This document shows, one piece after another, positions 33,250 through 47,203 of a stretch of 64,000 nt of DNA. The notes under the pieces are model-generated. The model ran no database searches, was not told where the DNA came from, and was given only the letters and a program-made list of their open reading frames with translations. Made by a program: the position numbers and the translations under genes. Location of the stretch: contig NC_045143.1 in NCBI RefSeq assembly GCF_008831285.2, forward strand, positions 15,277,151 through 15,341,150. Reading direction: 5' to 3'. The DNA is from Nymphaea colorata. Taxonomy: Eukaryota > Streptophyta > Magnoliopsida > Nymphaeales > Nymphaeaceae. Within the stretch, counting starts at the first letter, position 1; every line of letters begins with the position of its first letter.

Positions 33250-34310
33250 CATAAGATGATATGATAATGTAAATGAAAAAGAAAAAACATACGTGCAGGC
33301 ACAAACCCCACCTTGCTAACTCTACAAATCACACAACCACTTATTAACAAAAAGCACCACTCTAAAATCAGGTTTGAAACCATAGAGTGATTAAGCATGA
33401 AGGTCACGGACAAAAGTAGTATCAAAAGTTCAACTAGCATATGACAATTTTATCGATGCAAGCAGTTGTTCAATGTCATAAAAGAGTAAGTTCAGAGTTT
33501 CCAAAGGATGTATACCTAAAGAATGAAAATGATTGTAGTGATGCAAGCACATTCTTAATCTCAGAAAGAGAAAAGTTGTTTAGCTACCAAAGTCTAGGTC
33601 CCTAGGTTACCTATTGACCTGAAAGCCACTAAAGACTTTTTACCCTTTTTAGACTTTAGTTACCATTCAACAACTAAAGCTACAAATATACCTCTCAGTA
33701 GAATCATTAGTACACTCATATATACTAATACAATGTCTAACATGTAGATGTATTTATTTCCAAAACTCAACATGTTGAACGCTTTACACAGTGTCTCGAA
33801 TAGGGACCATGCAGGTATGCATTCACACATGCTCATGCACATCTGCACATAAAAGACATGCATGCAGAGAAAATTAATATTAGTAATAACTTGAAAAGGG
33901 GGACCCAATGCCTATACCATCTTCCTTAGGAACTTGCATACAGGTATCTATTCCTTGACCAGAAAAACTAACTAATTGATCCCCATATAATTATGATATA
34001 AGCCATTGTGACATATTGTTCCCAGATATACTCAATTTTTAATAGAATGAGCCAGATAAACAATTTAAACGTGATTCAACTTGTACTGAATATCATGCTG
34101 AGCAGCAAAACCATAAGACAGCAAAATTTGAACATTAAGTGCCAAAAACCAGGAATAAGGTTACACTACTAGCAAATGCAACATAGTTATCTTTTTAACA
34201 GCAGGCAGCTAGAAATAAATAACCATGAGAAACATAACAGCATAAGAAATGAAAGCAAACATGAGCTGCTGTTAGAGCAACTGCTCTAACAGTGAAAGTT
34301 GTTCCTATTG
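33250..34310. other. No gene seen
   Basis: AT-rich unassigned sequence upstream (minus-strand sense) of the PPR pseudogene. Confidence 0.5.
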
Positions 34311-34311
34311 C

Positions 34312-34695
34312 AATCCTCACCTGGATGCTGCACTGGTGGCAACTCAGTTTGTAGGTTACCTATGTTTGACATCCAATCTGCTGAAAAGTTTCCCCATAGC
34401 AGACAATATCCTGCAATCTGGAAACTTAAATTCAAAAAAGGAAACCTATGATCAAGCCCAACTCACTGAATCAAAGGAACACAAACTAGTCTATCTTGTT
34501 CATCATGAGAGTACCTTACACCGGTGCCAACGCAGCTTCTGGGTTGGCTGTGCTTGACATCCAATCTGCGGTAAGTGTCTGCATATCAGACAATATCCTG
34601 CAATTTGGAAAAAAAAAATCATTCAAACAATAAACCAAGGATATCACCAAACTCATTAAATCAAAGGAACATAAGATAGTCAATCAGAGTTGAAA
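34312..34695. repeat. Diverged ~190-bp tandem duplication with exon-like cores
   Basis: Two colinear copies (34312-34504 and 34505-34695) share tgacatccaatctgc, agacaatatcctgcaat and aatcaaaggaacaca. On the minus strand each core looks like an exon opened by TTGCAG (GATATTGTCTG...). The first copy ends CATCCAG before GTGAGG. The frames carry stops, so they may be leader exons of the PPR pseudogene or decayed coding exons. Confidence 0.5.
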
Positions 34696-34699
34696 TCCT

Positions 34700-34736
<37 letters not shown>

Positions 34737-35360
34737 GAGAATGGGAGAAAGAGAGAGCATAAAAAGCGAGGAGGATCACCATCAAGGAGAGAACAAACCC
34801 TACACACGACACCAATAAAAGTAGTAGCAGTTATCATGAAAACTAGACCAGGCTACCAACAAAATCAAAATACACGAAACTAAGGTTAAAATTTAAGACC
34901 AACATATCCAAACCAGGCCCAAGAACAGGCATCCGTCATGAACCCAATCCCAACAACAGAATCAGCAAAAGCAAGAATAATCAGAAAAGCCTAAATATCA
35001 CCAAAGCATCACACCCAACAACAGAATTCGCACAAGAAAGGAAACAAGACAATAAAATGCAGTCGACGGTACTTATGAGAACACCCAAAACGGAATACAT
35101 GAAATCCTCCAACAAAACTTCTATTCTGCGACTGCAATGGGCATAGAAGTTACCGGGAGGAAGAGAAAGGGAAACAGACATAGTAAGGAGCCCTAATGTT
35201 GGTAAACAGCACCACCCCCCCCCCCCCCCGACCTTTATTTTTCCCATCGGCAGCCATTGTAAACAGCAATGGGCCGCGATGGCTGCCGGTGGAACAGAAA
35301 AGGGAGCTCAAGACACCAAGAAGCGATTCGCTGTTCGGCTACCACCTACCCACAGCAGAG

Positions 35361-35403
<43 letters not shown>

Positions 35404-36012
35404 AGTAACCTGACGAATGACAACCGACAGGACACTGTAGTCACAGGAGCTTCCGAGATATGGACGCCGGACGGGAGATCAACCATCGGAGAGTTGGAGG
35501 ACGCGGCGGCCGACCAGGGAGAGCGGTAGTCGGGAGTGAAGAACTCGATGAACGTCGAAGAAGAGGCAAGGCAAGGCGACGAAGGACTTGACGACCACCG
35601 AGGATGAGTGGAGGAGCGAAAGAAAGAATTCCGCCGCCACCCGATCGTTCGTTCACATCTGGAAAGCGGTTTAATATTTAAAAAAGGAGTTGTGTGAATC
35701 GTTTCTTGCAACAACTCGAACCAGTTATCTTTTGAACCGAGTCACGCTTTAGCTAACCGATTCAGTGAACAACTCCATTCTGCTTACATAAACCAGTCGA
35801 GTCATGAACTCGTACATGGTTAAGACTCGGCTTGAGCTCCAGCCAAGCTTTAATGAGTTTTAGCTTCTAGTTCAGGCCTACTTCCACAGCCACCCGATAA
35901 AAATTATTGGGCGGCTTTAGCTCTAATGCAATGCATTGTGATGTGTGTGAGTAGCGTGTGACTTCTATGGCCACACCCTGACCATATAAATTCACAAATC
36001 ATATAAATATGA

Positions 36013-36015
<3 letters not shown>
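34696..36015. other. Possible old promoter region; GA tracts and poly-C
   Basis: Purine tracts (GA)n lie at about 34701-34732 and 35362-35399. A 15-C run lies at about 35215-35229, a G-run on the minus strand. The segment at 35250-35660 is GC-richer and CT-rich on the minus strand, like a plant 5' leader, and would fit an ancestral promoter for minus-strand genes below it. No start codon or family match supports this. Sequence at 35730-35880 resembles the GAGTC-rich ends of the hAT-like element at 2.6 kb. Confidence 0.35.
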
Positions 36016-36060
<45 letters not shown>

Positions 36061-38700
36061 ATTACGAGTAACTAAGAAACTGAGTGGCAAAGCGGTTATG
36101 GAGTGAAAAGGTTGATGCATGTTTTCTTCATTTCACGATAATGTCGCATGAACAATTAAATAATTTACTTCTTAATGCATCTAGATGATCATGATAAGGA
36201 GCAGGACCTGTGGAGCCCAAGTCAGGTTCTTTAACATCAGACTAATAATCATGAACCAACAAAACATAACAGTGGATCAAGAGATCAAGAGAACACATAT
36301 CCAAAGGCTAAGCCTATCTATCTGCCCATATGCAATTCACTAGGTCTGTTACATCACATTGGCGTCAGTCATGACTCCAACCTCCACCTGTCATATACGC
36401 AGCACATCCACATACCACATTATAACATGCAACTATAAATAGTACGTAACAAGTATAAGAACAAGCCATGCAACAGATATAATTTTGATTCATTCCCCTC
36501 TAGGGAGGATCAATCTAACATTTCTTGGCGGTACACTTCTATGGTCAAAAGGCACAACACCCCGAAACATAATAAGGTCTGCTAAAGGTTGCCTAGTTGA
36601 CTATTCATGCAATCACATTCAACTATTCATGCAATTACATAGGCGATGGAAAAATCGACAACATATCATTCGCATGGGAACATGCGCACAACAAATCCCA
36701 AACAAGACAAGGTACGCAGTGCACCTCAAGAAGTCAAAAACAAGCCAAGCGGACCACCAACAGCAATATGTGGCCACGGATAGAGTTGTGGTCAAGCCGG
36801 ACTGGCCACGGTCGGCCGCCGACGACTGGCAAAATGGCTCGGGCAATTCAAAAACTAGCTGCAAAGGCGCTATTTCACAAACTAGCTAGTTGGGGGTTTG
36901 CATAATATCCCAGTCTGCACCATTTTTCGTCAAGCAAAAGTTATCAACACGTGCAGCACATGAAATAAGCATGATTCCAAAAATATGGTGTGAAATTATG
37001 CATTAACTGAATCAAAACCATTTCCGAAAGCAAAAAGGGATGCTAGGGACACCATACCTGATTCTTGTTGATTTGACCGCCTGAAAATCAGTCTCCTCCC
37101 TCCCCTCGTCTCTTTCTTCTATCCCTCTCTTTTGGTCTTGAAATGGGGGTCGTGCAACGACCTCCCTCTTATTTTATTTTATTTTTCAATCTTGTCCCCA
37201 ATTTTGAAGCTATTTACTTTCAAACTGAAAGATATTTAGTAACTCTTAATTATGGAATAGTTTAATTAAGGTTAATCTATACTTAAGTCGCAGTCAAGTA
37301 TATCTTAATCTTGTTGTTAGTTCCTTAAGAGTACCCAACATTTACATATAAGCAGCTCATGAGTTCTTAATAATTTCATTTAAGCTTTCCAAAATTCTCA
37401 AAAGAACTCATACAACATATATAGCAGATTATAAACATATATTATATATTGTTATTATGGTGCATATATATAACGTACGTTATAAGCTATATACATATAT
37501 AATCCTAGGTTGTATAATATATGCAATATATTATAAGCAATATTACATATAAATTATATGTATACATATAATATATTGTTAGATATGACATATACAAGTA
37601 TATTACATATATTATATATGATATATGTACACAATATGTGTGTACTTGGGCCTTTGACAAGTACCTGTGTGGCATAGTCATCTATAAAATCAACGGTAGA
37701 AAAGATGCTTCCATCATCTTATACACTAAAATATGGATGTGATTAACAACCTTCAACTTAAACGTAGAATAGATTGAAAAATTACTGGTTGACATCAGCC
37801 TTGTCGAACAACTCCCATATTTTCTAGTAATAAATGGAACACAGGCTCCGGTACAACTCCTGTTTTATCAAAATCAGCAATCTCAGCTCCTTAATCTGCC
37901 CAGAGCTGAATCTGTATGCACTGTCAACACAGCACAGAGGTTCCTTCATCCTCCTCATAACTGTTCTTCATCTTCACACTATCCCACACCTCACATCTTC
38001 TTTCTCCTGCCAGCTAACTACAATCTTTTATGCTCAGTTATTGAGAGTAATGTGGGAAGTTCGTTATCAAATCCTTATTGTGCTGCTCCACTATATCCCA
38101 GTTCCTGCGGTAACATCTTTAACATTCCATTGGCTTCAGATGAGATAACAAGCTTTTGCTGAAAGTGTCTTCAGGTCCTACAGTTGCGTCAAGCTAGTCC
38201 TAAGGGTGGGAAGGGTGTGTTTTTTTTTTTTGGGTGTGGGGATGAGAAAAACTTTCCAGAAGACCCACAATCCAAACCTTTCCAATTATAGCAAATCAGT
38301 CTATACAGGACTACTTTAACCAGCAATTACAACCTCAAGCCCTTGGCATATATATACTGCCAAATAGTTTACGTGGAAGTTGGATCCACATCAAGAGAAT
38401 CCTTTACCATATTTACACGTTTTCACTGAAAGTTCAGGGACATACCTAACTAGAAAAAGAAACAGGGATCTAGTTGCCAACAGACCAAAACTAATGCTTT
38501 GTCAGTTGCAGAAGAATGCAAGCTTCCGTGTAGTCATGAGCTTAATTTAAAACACGATAATATTGGCAGCCAAAGTTCGCATGTCACATACCAAAAGTAA
38601 GAAGGTTCAGGAAAGTAACTGAAGGAGTTAACAAAAGACAACAAGTAAATAGAGAACATAATTTTAAAGGCAAGCATGGGACCAGAAAGCAGCAACGTAC
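36016..38700. other. No gene seen; (TA)n and AT-rich tracts
   Basis: (TA)n occurs at about 36018-36056. Unassigned sequence follows to about 37420, containing frames of 134 and 102 codons at 36485-36905 that match nothing I know and overlap in different frames. A TATATA/TACATAT-rich block covers about 37430-37640. The next NOMO-like exon expected below 38700 on the minus strand was not found. Confidence 0.5.
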
Positions 38701-39644
38701 ATGATCTGGCTCCCATGACCATCCATGAGGTCCCTTAATTTGGACAACAAAAGAACCCTAAAGTTACAACACAAGATACACAATGTTAGTAAGTACAAAG
38801 GACATCAGCAACATAGTGAACATGGATAATGTTAGTAAGAGAAGAGATCCTTTCTGCCTAAGGCTTTAAGCTGCCACAGCATTTATTCCTTTGTCTCTTA
38901 GATGAATTGGTAGCTCATTATATGCGAAAATGTAAGCATGTGTGTGTGTGTATACGTCTCTACGAAAGCACCTGACATCTTGATACCGCACATGTTAGAG
39001 TCTTAGCTAAATATTGCACAAATACATGGAATATACTTGGCAGTGACTGGCACATTCGGGTAATATCCCCAAAAGACCATACTAGATTATAAATGCCCAT
39101 AAGTTAATGTTCTTAATTACCTTATGCAATAGAAAACCATAAGGACTGAATTATAAAGTTCCAAACATAGATAAAAGAACATAGACCAAGTACCTTAAGG
39201 TTGTTTTCTTTCTAGAAACAAGCCAAACACAAAAGTCTTTCTTCAATATCAAAAAGGAGTTGGAGTTCTAAGTTAGTGATTCATAAGAACATTTTACATT
39301 TTTGTACAAAAAATTGAGAAACTGAACAACTAAGTCTAAGACAATCACTAAAAGCTGATCTTCAGCAGAAACAGCCAATTCAGCCCACCTCACCACCAAA
39401 ATATCTGTGTCACATGGATATGGTTATGAGTGTGGGTGCATCTATGACAATTGACAATATGGGTTAAAACACAGCAGCATATATATACAGGTTCTCTTCA
39501 TCAGTCATTATGAAGGAGAGGAAACCCAGCTCTAGGAGGCCATCGGTTCACGCAATCTCTCTCTTGCAAGTTATCTGCCCCCATTGGTGGCTCACCCCTT
39601 GCCCTCTGGTGTCTTAACTCGCTACCATCAGATTCTTCTTGCTG

Positions 39645-39700
<56 letters not shown>

Positions 39701-40533
39701 GTAAACTGTACATGGTAAGGGTGTTATTCTTTTTCCCTTTCTTAAGTTTAATGTTTTGGATTGGATCTGACCAAATCTCATCTAACATACCCAATCGCTC
39801 AGGGCCCCAGGCATATCTGTGTCAAAAAAAGCCATTCCAACACAGATACTCCAGGGCAATTCCCATACCCCATGTTGCTTAGCAAAATATACAAAACAAC
39901 CTTTCACTTTGTAATAATCAACCTGCCTTCTTACCCATTTACTATAATGAAGAGTAAATCTCTAAACTCTAAAGTTCCCGAACCATATTCATTATCAGAT
40001 GTTTCATATCAAAGGGGTATTTTTTATATATTAAGTGTCCTAAAACCTAAATGAACATGAAAGTTGCACGTAAATGAACATGAAAGCTGCACAAAGGACC
40101 AACAGATACTATAGCAACCAGAAGCTATTGATTTATCAAAAAGTGAGCAGCATTAAAAAGTAATAAGTTTTTGATGCAGAAAACAGTTATAAACTGCAGA
40201 GGCTTGAGTTTTACATGACAGAAAAATATGTTGTGACAAAATTCAGCAGCTTGATTCAGGAAACTCTTGGAATCATTAAATGAAGAAGAGAGACATTTAC
40301 AGAAACAGTGAACAAAACCGATGGAAACATCTGTTAGGAGTGGAACAGCACTGCAGTTTAATTTACTATAACACTTCCAGCAAAAAACTTACAAAACGTC
40401 CAGGCAACCAGAAAAATAAGAAAGCTAATGAACCTTTTTCTGATACCTTATCATAAACTGGAATGAAATAATAACCATTTGGAGCACACTGAGTGCTTTC
40501 TTTCACTAGCCCATCAACTGTTTGGAGCTCAAC
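38701..40533 (-). pseudogene. NOMO-like (At3g62360-type) fragment, two exons
   Basis: Exon A (40533-40447, 29 codons) reads VELQTVDGLVKESTQ then CAPNGYYFIPVYDK and ends at GTATCA. Exon B (38757-38701, 19 codons) reads GSFVVQIKGPHGWSWEPDH and ends at GTACGT. Both are in phase 0 and join to the conserved first carbohydrate-binding-like (beta-sandwich) repeat of plant nodal-modulator proteins, ER membrane proteins of about 1200 residues. The 1.7-kb intron contains a (CT)n tract (39650-39697). Neither exon has a lesion, but the signal-peptide exon upstream and every later exon are missing. It is therefore either a fragment or the start of a gene with very diverged or distant exons. I favour a fragment. 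Confidence 0.65.
39650..39697. repeat. (CT)n microsatellite
   Basis: A perfect CT dinucleotide tract within the NOMO-like intron. Confidence 0.95.
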
Positions 40534-40719
40534 CTATATTTTCGTTTTATGTGTAAAACATACAATGCAGAATACTGAATTAAATAACTTGGAAAATTCA
40601 AGAGGAATATTGAAGGATATACAAGCCGGAAAAAAAATCATGAAGGTTAACTAAAACAAAATTTAAAATGCAAAATCATAATATGGTAATTACTATTTAT
40701 CCCAACATTTGCATGCATG

Positions 40720-40803
40720 GATGAAAGAACACTTCATCTGCAATTCGTGTATGCACATGATTGATGAAAGAACACTTCATCTGCAATTCGTGTATGCACA
40801 TGA
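40720..40803. repeat. 43-bp tandem duplication
   Basis: atgaaagaacacttcatctg starts at 40721 and 40764, a 43-bp period, and continues through gtgtatgcacatgat in both copies. Confidence 0.9.
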
Positions 40804-41730
40804 TCGTGTATGCATGTGCGCCCCTGATGAACATAAAAGCTCTTCCACAATATCTTCACCTCACAATACTGCTGATCTTGAAGTCATAGGATTTTAGGTA
40901 TAAATTGCATAAAACACTAAGCAATATGCTCTATAACATAGCAAAGTTACTCCAACTGAATCGCAGTGCATATCACCAGTAGTACATGGTTCGATTCTAC
41001 AGCCACGGTGCATCAAGATGCACAATGAAGTGTCATAAGTGTGACTTTTTCATCTAAAATATCATTAAAATATTGCATCATCTGGGCAGTCATTCCAAGG
41101 TTGTTAAATCAAGCTCCAAACAAGAACGAATAGCAAAAAATCCAAAGTTTTAAATACGTCGAAGGAGAATAAATAAGCAAACAGTTGGCGCTAAAGAATA
41201 TGTAAATCCATAAACTTTTGTGGACCGTGTGGGCAACTGCCACACAAGCCCACATTTAACTCTGCCCCGGTCTTATTCCATGTCAAAGTAAGTACTCTTT
41301 TTATGTTTCCCTAAGATGATGGATGAAAATGGCCTATTAAATATATGATCGAGATGCATTCTATTAAAGAAAGCTGGGAACCCGTTAGTCAAAGAATTAA
41401 AAGTACTATCTGATGAAAAGAAGCATATGACATAAAACATTCACTAAAATGAAAAGAATGCCAGCAAGGAAAGAGCCCCGACAATTCTGCAGCAAAATGA
41501 ATCAAACGATAATGATCAGTGTAGAGCATCGGCTTTCTTTCATCCTCACGTACAAGTTACGAATTGTGTACTTCACCATTGCAACAAAACAAACCTACTC
41601 AAGATTAAAGTAATAATTTGTGAATTTAAAAGGAGTTCACCAAATAGTACGCGTGAAGAACAATGTTTTTCAGGAAATCATAAGGAATAATAATTCTTGT
41701 TAACATTCATATAACCCAAGAAAGTATTAC

Positions 41731-42930
41731 CTATTAGATCGTCTTCCAATATTCGATATGGTAAAAGAATCAATCGAATATGAAAGGGTGATGCTGGAGG
41801 ATCTCTTTTGACTTGTGCAATTAACAGGCACAAGCACCAGTAATCCGACTACTGAACACGGCACAAAAAGCTTTGTGCTGAAGAAGAAAAAGCACAGAAA
41901 TGCAAATATGGTCAATCATAGTTTCATACAGAACGGTCCAAAAAACATGCTTACTGCAAATATGAGAATATCTCATGCATAAATTATGCTGTCGATAGAA
42001 TTTCAAAAGAAGAATAAGGATTTGACGGGAAAAAAACAAGAATCATTGATCCGGACAGAAAGAAAGAAAAGAGTTCACTTGCAGGATGTAAACACAGAGC
42101 ACAAACCACATCCGAAACCCATCAAACTGGAATTCAACAAAAAGAAGGAACAGACATAGGAAAAGAAACAGAGCCAAGAAAAAGGAAAGTAAGCCGATGG
42201 ATCATGACAAGGAAAAAGAAAAAGGCAAACCTCTTTACCATCAGAAGAACAAGACCATACCGCAAAGGCCCATCAAACGTGATGAACAATGAGTGAACCA
42301 ACGATTTCTATTGACCAAGTGTGAAAAAGTCAGAAAAAATTGTTAGACGGATAGAAATCTCTGCCGCTACACAACACAAATCGAACTGTGTCCCATCAGA
42401 TTTTAAAGACCTTAAGGTGATACTTCCTCGCAGGATTTCCCCTCACCCAACTTCAAGAAACCGTTTCAAAAGGGGAAACACAGCAACAATCTTCTTGCCC
42501 CAGACACCAAATTCCCAGAAGAACAAGAAGGAAGAAAAAATCCAACAACATCCGAAAATAGCAAAAGAAGGCTACCCAAATTTGAAGAGCCTAATGACCA
42601 CCAAGGCGTCCAGGCCGCAGTTCCTCATGAAGTCGTCCTCTGTTACCCGAAACGCCGGCCCTACCCGCTCGAAAGAAGGAAGAAACCTGCGGAACGAGAA
42701 GGCGTCTTCCTGGTAGCGGGGGGGAAAGCCCCCTCATCCCTCGACATGGCCCGAGCGCGATATACGACGGCATTCCCTGGTTGCTTCTTGAAGATGGAGA
42801 ACAGTACGAGGACGATAAACAGGAGGCCGATGTGTGCGTCAAGATTGGAAAAGAAACCGCTCAAAGTTGAGGAGATGGAAAGCGGAAACCCGATTAGATC
42901 AACAGTGTGTGCGTGAAGATTGGCTCTCAA
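41731..42930 (-). pseudogene. OSCA/CSC1-like channel fragment, two exons
   Basis: Exon 1 (about 42930-42576) encodes a first membrane helix (IGLLFIVLVLFSIFKKQPGN) and the family hallmark KQPGNAVVY, then RRFLPSFERVGPAF and CGLDALVVIRLFKFG. Exon 2 (41877-41731) encodes STKLFVPCSVVGLLVLVPVN and the SIDSFTISNI stretch. The splice phases agree: exon 1 ends GG and exon 2 starts C. This is the N-terminal part of a hyperosmolality-gated calcium channel (OSCA/CSC1, DUF221), closest by eye to the At3g54510 (OSCA2.5) type. Within exon 1 the frame shifts by one at a run of seven G (42718-42724), splitting the helix part from RRFLP. No start Met is certain, and the rest of the roughly 700-residue protein is absent. 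Confidence 0.7.
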
Positions 42931-44690
42931 ATATAAAAATGGAACCGAAATAATGCCATTTCATAAAAATGAATGAATTCGATAAAAAAGTAATACTTAA
43001 ACTTAAACTTGAAATCTCATTCTTTGAATTATTTTTATATTTCCCTTGCTCCTCCAAATTCAATAATATGGAACAAGTTTTGGTATTGTGTGTGTTTGAT
43101 ATGAATTAGATGAAAAGAAAGGCGATGGCATTGTCCAAATCAAATTTCGAAAATGAATCGACCGGTTCAATGATTCTGCCCATTTAAAGTTAGCCAAATT
43201 GGTTGTGCATTAGTAGTAACATATTATCATAAGTACATTTTAAAATATGGTTTGATACATGTCATATTGTTACCATGTCTATCCAATCACTATAGTGTGC
43301 TCATGTTACCTATAAAATGGAAGATGCTGGGGTTTTATAACTCCAGGGGTTTGTTTCTCCACATATATCCAAATTCAAATAAGTTGAGCATTGACCTTTT
43401 GAGTGGACATTGAGTCATTTGCTAAACAAAATCAAGCCAACATGAGCATTAAATAAGGTACTTGATTGGCATTTTTTTTTCTCCAATTAAGGTTGATGGT
43501 ACAAAATGAGGTACTTGATTGGCATTAAATAAAAACACTTGAACTCACCGGAAAACCAATAAGCTTGCCATTCCTTTCATTGAAATTAATGCAAAGTTGG
43601 CACATATTAGTAGAATATACATACAAAATATGTCTAAATAGCTACCATTCAAATAATAAGATCTCAATTTTAAAATTAAAATAACATTTGTTTTCTACAT
43701 GGCACTTCTTCAAGAGCAATTATATAAAGCATATAATCGTTCATATCTCTCTCTCATTCATTCATATGTGGATGGAAAGGACACATCAACTGGCCAAAAG
43801 AACTCATATACATTTGTAGTCTATCAATGATGATAAAGTATGGTATGGCTTGAGAGTCAAATAGCGGCAAAGCCCAAAAATTCTAGCTAACTGGCATAGT
43901 AACGCATACTTGGGTCCAACAATTCCATCGGAGCGAGTATGTTTGAATGTATAATATTATCTTGCTCAGACCAATAAATAGTGCTAGGGTTATAGTTGAC
44001 GCAATCAATTGAAAACCAAAAGACCATACCAGAATAGGATTATGTACATTCCCATTGTGTTATGAGAGGGGGTCATCCGAACATATGTAAATAGATATAG
44101 ATACAGATCCTAAGGTAGTTCATATGGCTGGACCTAAGACCCAAGTTCATTTAATTTTTACTTAAAAACATGCAGGCCCTATGCAGACTTCTGTCCACAT
44201 GGGCCCACATCTAACTCTACCAATATTACCACAAAAATTTTAGGAAAGATGCATATACGTGTGCATGTGAATTAAGTAAACACTAAGTTTAATTAACCTA
44301 ACAAAAGTGATTAAGAGCTTTTAAGGTGTTGCATGCAAGTTATCAGTTCAAATTCAAATTATGATTTTTCATTTTATCTTCTTAAAAAGTGATTTTACGC
44401 ATATCACATTATAAATGGTCATCCACCAAATTTATTTGACCTACATGCTCAAGTATTTAATCTACAAACCAAATCACAAGGCCAAGATGCCATTAGGTTT
44501 AAAATAGTACCTAACATTGTCTGCAACTAAGCAACAAAGATACCATCAATGGCCTCCATCTTAGTTTCAATAGTGTCAAAGATGTCAAGGTATTCAAGGC
44601 TGGTAAGGGTGAGATGGAAACAATAGCTTTGAGGGATAATTAAGACCTTTGATATTTCAAACTAATGTATTCATTATTCATACAAAGAAC

Positions 44691-44727
<37 letters not shown>

Positions 44728-46079
44728 AGTGGCCGCTTCAGGAATGTAGTTTGCATTCCTTAGACTGCCTCTATCTTGTGGGTGTTTGAGGAAACAAGAC
44801 CATGAAATTTTTCCATGAAGTGAGACATGTTTGAAAAAGTAATTTTTTGTTCTAAAAAGTCTCCAAATGCTTGAATGTTGTCAATAAGACAACATGCACT
44901 AAACAAATTAGGGTCGAACATGAAATGCCACAAAACAACTTCATAGATGAGTAAATTGCCTCATCTTCTTTTTCCTCATGAACAGTTTAAGGAAAAAGGA
45001 AAAAATTATTATGAATTAATGTTAAATAACTAAAATGCCCTATCTTCTTTTTCATATGGATGGCTGTGAGAAAAGGTTGGCAATAATGCCAAGATGACTA
45101 AAATGACTTATCTTCCTTTTTTCATTGTTTTTCTTCCAACTGTTTATTTGAACTCAATAAATGGTCAAATATTACATATATAGATCAAGTTGTAGGAATA
45201 TATCTTCTTGTGTATGGGTGATATATATATATGTATATGTGCGCCTATGCACAAGAAGATTTCTTCCTGCAGCCTGAACTACGTTAGGAATTAAAAGATA
45301 TAAAACTAAATACTAAAAACTATGAAAAACTGGAATAGATCTCAAGAAAATCAATGCAACAAGCGAAATAAGAGATGAAAGGGAGAAGTAGAATGCACAA
45401 TTTTAGTGTTTAACAATATGAAAATATCAAAGCAAATCGAAAAGATGCTCTGGTCAATTTAGACCCAATACGGGCGGTACCTTGTACTCCAAAAGTACTT
45501 GTATTCAAAGCTAGAAGTGGTTTGGCATGGGTAGTGAACACAAATCTACATAACCATATATCTTGGGTTGGCAAGCCACATACAATACTTGCAGATTGTG
45601 CCAACTAAATCTTAAGCAATGTTGAGCTCACACCTCTACCAATTATTTGAAGCCCTTAGGAGGTGTTTGGCAATAGTAACAGTACTAACTATCCTATGAA
45701 TATGCCGCAAAGATTGGGTTCAATTCATATATCAATATAACAAAATGTTCCATAAATTTATCTTAATTTGTGCTGCAGATTGTTCGAATATCAACAAAAT
45801 ATTCTCATTGCCAAACTGCCTGTTAGGTACAACCTTGACAACACGTTGAACCCATCTAAGCCAGCTAAGGCAAGTTATTTCTACAAAACACTTTACCTAT
45901 CTCTGTTGCTTCAGCACCCCTATTGTTGGTTATAGTTATCTCTAATATTGTTTGTAGCTAACAAATGATGAGTGGTGATGTCAAAGTATTGGAAACTACA
46001 GTGATGTCAAGGTATTGGAAACTACTCATGCTTCATGTATGACTTCCTCAAGGAAAGGGATATTTTTGAAATTTAATAC
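42931..46079. other. No gene recognised
   Basis: AT-rich unassigned DNA with a (TA)n tract at about 44695-44724. The phrase gaggtacttgattggcatt is repeated near 43457 and 43509. Nothing supports a coding region. Confidence 0.5.
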
Positions 46080-47203
46080 CTGAAGTAGAGCAATGACTTT
46101 GTAGCCTGTAAGATAATTTGATGCATAGTAGGTAGTGTAGTAGTTGAGTCCAAGAAAATCAAAGGACCCTTTTTTGCTTCCTCCCTTGTGAATCTTGGGA
46201 GGCGGCTCCCCACAAGTGACCTCATACTCGGTGGATAATCACCCTTGGTCAATGGATCCATGAACCTGCATATGTATATAATCGCAATAAAGTCCTTAGA
46301 ACCATGAAAGTTCTATCGGCATTCTTTTGGCTTGCATGTCTCTAGTTCAGCAATGGCCTGAAGCTCAAGAATATTTTCAAATCATTAAGATCATAATCAG
46401 ATCAAGTTGCCATTTTGAACTTTCCGTGCACCCTCACATTGTGCATGTGAGGATATTTTCATCTGTCTTAAAAAAAAAAAAAAATTCCTTTCCATTTTTG
46501 TCTTTACAAATGAGAGATCTAGCTTTTCCTAATGAAGGGTGTTTTGTCATTTAGGGCCCCAAACAACAACTTAGGTGTTCGGGACTGAACATAAAACTGG
46601 TTCAACATTGAGTAGGCTTTCTTTGCACGTGGTCGATGCATGGCCTCGTGCATTATCATTTATTGAGGGAATTTTCATCTTTTTAAAAATGTAACTTTTA
46701 GCTTTATGGCTATGTCCTTAAAAGGGAGACGCTTTTTCGTTTTCCCTTTTTTCGTAAAGGGGTAGTGGGGTCTTTTGTCCCGACCATTCGCTTCAATGCA
46801 TGGCCCGCATTGCTTCTCCGCCTGTTTGCATGGGAAAAGAGAAAAAAGAGAAAGAGAGAGAGAGTACATAGTTAATTACCATCCGAACATGAAATCAAGT
46901 GCTCGTTGTGCTGCCATGCGGTTGGACGCAGAAGTTGAATATGTAATGAACCAGTTGCTCGCCAATGTAACACCTATTTCTCCCTTCTGTTCTCCCTGCC
47001 CCTGCTTGCAGCCATGTACATCCATCAAACAAAAAAAATTATATCTTTTCTCTTCTATCGATTGACGTCATTCTATTGTTATCACGAAATATGATATGCA
47101 GCTTATAACACTTTGCATCTGCAGGCCGTGAACTTCACAAATAACAAAAAGATTAGGCCGCATAGAAAGCTCATATATATGACAATGACATGCATATAAG
47201 CAG

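Noticed and set aside
36485-36905. 134- and 102-codon overlapping frames
   Set aside because: They are in different frames over the same DNA, with no recognisable motif and no splice context. They may be part of an unidentified repeat.
40985-41005. Possible tRNA T-arm (ggttcgattct)
   Set aside because: No acceptor stem, D-arm or anticodon arm can be placed around it. No tRNA or rRNA gene was found in the window.
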